Of a stretch of 64,000 nucleotides of DNA, positions 61,211 through 64,000 are shown piece after piece (the stretch's first letter is position 1; the number at the start of each line of letters is the position of its first letter). The notes under the pieces were generated by a model. The model was not told the DNA's origin. It made no database searches and was given only the letters and a program-made list of their open reading frames with translations. Both the position numbers and the translations under genes were made by a program. The stretch lies in contig JAYRJU010000001.1 of the NCBI GenBank assembly GCA_041906145.1, positions 1,488,001 to 1,552,000 on the forward strand. Direction: 5' to 3'. This DNA is from SHVO01 sp041906145 (GTDB lineage Bacteria > Pseudomonadota > Alphaproteobacteria > Rhodospirillales > Rhodospirillaceae).

Positions 61211-61767
61211 GGAGCCCCGTCCTTTTTTGTAGAAGTATGGAAAAATAGCATGAACAGCGCGAGCGGTCGCTTGAAGAGCACGAGATAGGAAACGTGAGTG
61301 ACTATGAGAAGCATGAGCAGGTTCGCCAGGACTTCGTGAACCTCTCCCACAAAGCTCTCATCACCATCTTCGTCGTGATCATCTCGTTCCGAACCTGATC
61401 CGCTGTCTGCAAGGGCCTGGCTGCCTATCGTTTGGTCCGCCATGCCTATGGAGTGGCCCCGATCCATAGCAATGCCGGTCAGCGTTACGGCGATTAGACA
61501 CGTCGCAATGCCCAGCAGAAGTGTCCGGCTTATCGCCGGGTGCGTCATGGCCGTGGAAAGCTGCAAGCCCTCGAAGTGTGGATAGAACCGCATCAGGCCC
61601 AACTGCGGGACGCCGGTCAGCGCCCATGCGAGCCGCATAAGAATGATCGCCGCGACCGCATACCCCAGCCAGGCATGAAACATGCTGTCGTCGCCGGTGG
61701 CGTAGGCGAGCACCACCAGAAGGGCGAGTACCGCGTGGTAGGAACGCAGTCGCTGCATAACCAACAT
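61207..61767 (-). CDS. Second cytochrome b561-domain protein
   Basis: 186 aa. Four helices (LRSYHAVLALLVVLAY, HAWLGYAVAAIILMRLAWAL, TLLLGIATCLIAVTLTGIAM, EVLANLLMLLIVTHVSYLVL) with His in three of them and an acidic loop (SERDDHDEDGDESF) before helix 4. Same fold as the next gene, shorter. First gene of the cytochrome-cytochrome-VIT unit. The 155 bp upstream show no gene. Confidence 0.85.
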   Translation of the reverse strand: MLVMQRLRSYHAVLALLVVLAYATGDDSMFHAWLGYAVAAIILMRLAWALTGVPQLGLMRFYPHFEGLQLSTAMTHPAISRTLLLGIATCLIAVTLTGIAMDRGHSIGMADQTIGSQALADSGSGSERDDHDEDGDESFVGEVHEVLANLLMLLIVTHVSYLVLFKRPLALFMLFFHTSTKKDGAP

Positions 61768-61922
61768 CGGAAAACTCTGCCCCCTTAAGTGCTGGCTCTA
61801 GAAGTGACGAATGACCCGAAAGTCTACCTTACAAGTATGGATAACGGCACGGGTTGATCCCCATCAAACCGCTCAGGCAGGGACCGCGGCCTTACAGCTA
61901 TATCGGTCGGCGATATAGCGGA

Positions 61923-62309
61923 TCACAAACCAGCAATCACACGTTCGAGCTTGGCGCGGACTTCCTGGGCGGCTGCCTTCAGAGCTGGGTTGTCGATGGC
62001 CTGCATCGAGGCGACAGGATCAATGGCGGCCACTTCGGTCTCACCATTACCAGCGTCCCGAACGATTACGTTGCAGGGCAGCATCGTTCCCACGTGGGCT
62101 TCAAGTTTGAGGGCTTCGTAAGCCAGGGCCGGATTGCACGCTCCCAGTATCCTGTAACTGGGGATGTCGGCGTTGATCTTTTGTTTCATGGTCGCCCTCA
62201 CGTCGATGTCTGTGAGGACCCCAAAGCCTTCTGTTTTTAGAGCGGCAATGGTGCGCGCTACCGCTTCGTCGAACCCAACTGAGAGCTTCTGTGCGATATA
62301 ATAAGTCAT
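61923..62309 (-). CDS. DUF302 family protein
   Basis: 128 aa, with AAGGAG before the ATG at 62309. VGFDEAVARTIAALKTEGFGVLTDIDVRATM and the CNPALAYEAL segment (ILGACNPALA) are the DUF302 hallmarks. DUF302 proteins are cytoplasmic or periplasmic, often beside redox or metal genes; no activity is established. Divergent from the universal stress protein with 176 bp between. Confidence 0.92.
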   Translation of the reverse strand: MTYYIAQKLSVGFDEAVARTIAALKTEGFGVLTDIDVRATMKQKINADIPSYRILGACNPALAYEALKLEAHVGTMLPCNVIVRDAGNGETEVAAIDPVASMQAIDNPALKAAAQEVRAKLERVIAGL

Positions 62310-62485
62310 TCGATTCTCCTTAATGACGAGCGTTCAATCGCTTCAAAATATGTCAGCAGACCCTACGAGGAGGCTGCGCGGATTGTGGAGGTAGAGGGTA
62401 TATTCTAAAACGGTACCAATCGGACCGGCTGCATGTATTTCGCAAAGTCGTTATCTCGGCTCTAAGGTCTGAATAAGGGGGAAAG

Positions 62486-62905
62486 ATGGCTCGTATTCTC
62501 ATTGGTATCGACGGATCAAAGGGGGCGCTTAAGGCGCTTGATTATGTTGTCGCGAGAAAGCGCAGGGGCGAAAAGATCGAAGTTCTGCTGCTCTACGCCC
62601 AACCGATAATCAAAGCGCACGGCCCAGTAATGACCAAGGCCATGGTGAATGATTATCAGGCTCAGGAAGCCGAAAAGGTGCTCTCTGCGGCGGGGCTAAA
62701 GACCCGCGCCAAATTCCTGGAAGCCGACACTTATGTGGAAACGGGCGATCCCGCCGAATGTATTATTGCGTTCGCCAAGAAATCGAAATGCACCGAAATC
62801 GTCATGGGTAGTCGAGGGCTTGGGCGATTATCCGGACTACTCCTCGGCTCCGTCGTGGCTAAAGTCGTGCAGTTAGCCGATATGCCGGTGGTGGTGGTTA
62901 AGTAA
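62486..62905 (+). CDS. Universal stress protein (UspA family)
   Basis: 139 aa, GGGGGAAAG site. Single Usp domain: ILIGIDGSKGALKALDYVV at the N-terminus and the ATP-binding GSRGLGRLSGLLLGSVVAKVV near the C-terminus, ending VVVVK. The ATP-type signature (G-x2-G-x9-G-S) is complete. Likely a stress-related nucleotide-binding protein. Confidence 0.93.
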   Translation: MARILIGIDGSKGALKALDYVVARKRRGEKIEVLLLYAQPIIKAHGPVMTKAMVNDYQAQEAEKVLSAAGLKTRAKFLEADTYVETGDPAECIIAFAKKSKCTEIVMGSRGLGRLSGLLLGSVVAKVVQLADMPVVVVK

Positions 62906-62971
62906 AGGGGCGCTCTCGTAGAGCCGACTAGCTAAGCGAGCCGCACGCCTTTAGCGCCTGGAGAGGAACTA

Positions 62972-63298
62972 ATGGAAGATACGCTTCCGCCTGGAGTGGC
63001 CGCCTACAAACGGACACCGATCTTCGATGAGAACACCGTGCCGCCGGGTCTACGTCGCGAGCATCGCACGAAGGACAATGTGTGGGCGCTCATTCATGTG
63101 CTCGAAGGAGAATTGCTGTACCGAATACTATCCCCGCAGAGCGAGCAGGTACTTACGTCTGAGAAACCCGGGGTGGTACGACCTGGGCAGCCGCATGAGG
63201 TAATGCCTGTAGGTCATGTACGGTTTTTTGTGGAATTTCACGCAGAGCGCCCACCGGCTGGATCAGTTCATGCGATTAGCGTCGAGGGGGAGGAGTGA
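62972..63298 (+). CDS. DUF1971 family protein
   Basis: 108 aa, AGAGGAAC site. Cupin-like small domain: LPPGVAAYKRTPIFDENTVP at the N-terminus and RPGQPHEVMPVGHVRFFVEF at the C-terminus are the DUF1971 pattern, also found fused to or beside TehB tellurite-resistance methyltransferases. Follows the universal stress gene by 66 bp in the same direction. Function unproven. Confidence 0.88.
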   Translation: MEDTLPPGVAAYKRTPIFDENTVPPGLRREHRTKDNVWALIHVLEGELLYRILSPQSEQVLTSEKPGVVRPGQPHEVMPVGHVRFFVEFHAERPPAGSVHAISVEGEE

Positions 63299-63314
63299 GG
63301 TGACACCTCGTGCT

Positions 63315-64000
63315 TCAAATCGCTAGTACTGGCGCGAACCCGCCGCCCGGGGTTCTGAAATTCGTTGTTTGCCCCTGGTAAAGGCGTGCGGCGGCTAGAA
63401 GGATTTCGCCGTCGTACACGTACAGCCGCACGTCAACCTTGCGGGGAACTCGAACGCCGTCCACTTCGACGAGCCGCTCGCTCGGTGGGGCGAAGTCCTG
63501 GGCCACATATCCACCTCGGGTTATTTCGCCCCAGACCCGCTTCGTCACCTTATCGCCGCGATAGACGGCTTTGCTCCCATGACCTCCGGCAGGTTTGAAA
63601 AAGAGCTTTCCTCTCTCAGCCCATAGTTGGTCGGCATTGGCATGATCGACCACGACCGTGCGCGGAATATTCTTGAGCCCAGCCAACACATCCACCGGCA
63701 AATCCCAAGAATTTACAGCTGCCGCGTCTGTCAACAAGGATAAGTTACGCTTGTCTGCAAACAGCGCGTGAATTGACGGGTTCGGTGTGACAACGGCGGC
63801 TTGATCAAGGTGGGCGGCTCTTAACGCAGCGTGTTCCGGCATCGCAAAAGAAAAATCGGTGAGGCGGTTGTAGACCAAATCAACCGGTCGGCCATCAGCC
63901 TGAAGCCAGTCACATTCGTAACGCAAATTAGCCGCGTCAACGATGACGGCCTCTATCCCATTTTTTTGGAAGAACCGCTGGGCAAGTTGGAACTCAGGGT
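63315..64000 (-). CDS. ATP-grasp-like protein (partial, start beyond window)
   Basis: 228 codons, open to the right edge; an in-frame TTG at 63926 is not needed as a start because the frame continues with protein-like sequence (PEFQLAQRFFQKNGIEAVIV). The visible part has KLFFKPAGGHGSKAVYRGDK, RKVDVRLYVYDGEILLAAARLYQG and the C-terminal TNFRTPGGGFAPV, resembling the Gly-rich loop and metal-binding end of ATP-grasp ligases, especially circularly permuted ones. Substrate unknown. Confidence 0.65.
   Translation of the reverse strand, partial: PEFQLAQRFFQKNGIEAVIVDAANLRYECDWLQADGRPVDLVYNRLTDFSFAMPEHAALRAAHLDQAAVVTPNPSIHALFADKRNLSLLTDAAAVNSWDLPVDVLAGLKNIPRTVVVDHANADQLWAERGKLFFKPAGGHGSKAVYRGDKVTKRVWGEITRGGYVAQDFAPPSERLVEVDGVRVPRKVDVRLYVYDGEILLAAARLYQGQTTNFRTPGGGFAPVLAI

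Overview
The window looks like the chromosome of an alphaproteobacterium of about 60% GC or more. The core gene order fits that class: rpsF-rpsR-DUF2232, fabD-fabG-acpP-fabF-mltG, yicC-gmk, lptF-lptD-surA-pdxA-rsmA, and mreBCD-mrdA-rodA. The Gly/Arg-rich tail on ribosomal protein S6 also fits. I cannot name a genus; a Rhodospirillales- or Micropepsales-like lineage is a guess.

Region 1 (1-41.3 kb) is housekeeping. The minus strand carries a partial DUF2232 gene, rpsR and rpsF. The plus strand carries the fatty-acid synthesis cluster, three TerC-family membrane genes in a row, a solo KaiB-like protein with a receiver-only response regulator (both minus), and a PAS-GGDEF-EAL protein. Next come yicC, gmk and an adenine deaminase gene, converging on the minus-strand lipopolysaccharide-export/outer-membrane cluster lptF-lptD-surA-pdxA-rsmA. 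After a secreted protein and a beta-barrel protein there is a minus-strand unit (coxL-like, cysQ, Sua5/tsaC, FAD oxidase), then pepA, DUF1015, miaA and a secreted protein. A non-coding stretch of about 0.8 kb with two perfect DnaA boxes precedes the rod-shape operon mreB-mreC-mreD-mrdA-rodA.

Region 2 (41.8 kb to at least 64 kb) is a genomic island inserted at tRNA-Lys(CTT). A tyrosine recombinase ends 9 nt from the tRNA. Its 5' end and the 3' end of an ArdC-type anti-restriction gene appear to have been joined by a deletion. Then come small plasmid/ICE-type genes: LprI-family, a small membrane protein, an Xre regulator with a palindromic operator, two DUF3768-type genes and two small unknowns. 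A GC-rich non-coding stretch follows.

The main find is a tightly packed six-gene plus-strand operon at 46.9-58.7 kb. It encodes an excisionase-type HTH fused to a SNF2/RapA-like helicase, a 64-aa protein, a beta-class type III DNA methyltransferase (Mod), a type III Res helicase-nuclease, a sacsin-like GHKL ATPase with a degenerate C-terminal HNH/zinc finger, and a probable PD-(D/E)xK nuclease with a QxK motif. I read this as an extended type III restriction-modification or composite anti-phage system. The marker genes of DISARM (drmA, drmB, drmC) and BREX (pglZ, brxC) are not present.

Region 3 (58.9-64 kb) is stress/redox cargo of the same island: DUF3147, a Met/Lys-rich secreted peptide, a VIT-family transporter with two b-type cytochromes in one operon, DUF302, a universal stress protein, DUF1971, and a partial ATP-grasp-like gene running off the right edge. 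No second copy of the tRNA 3' end was seen, so the island probably continues past 64 kb.
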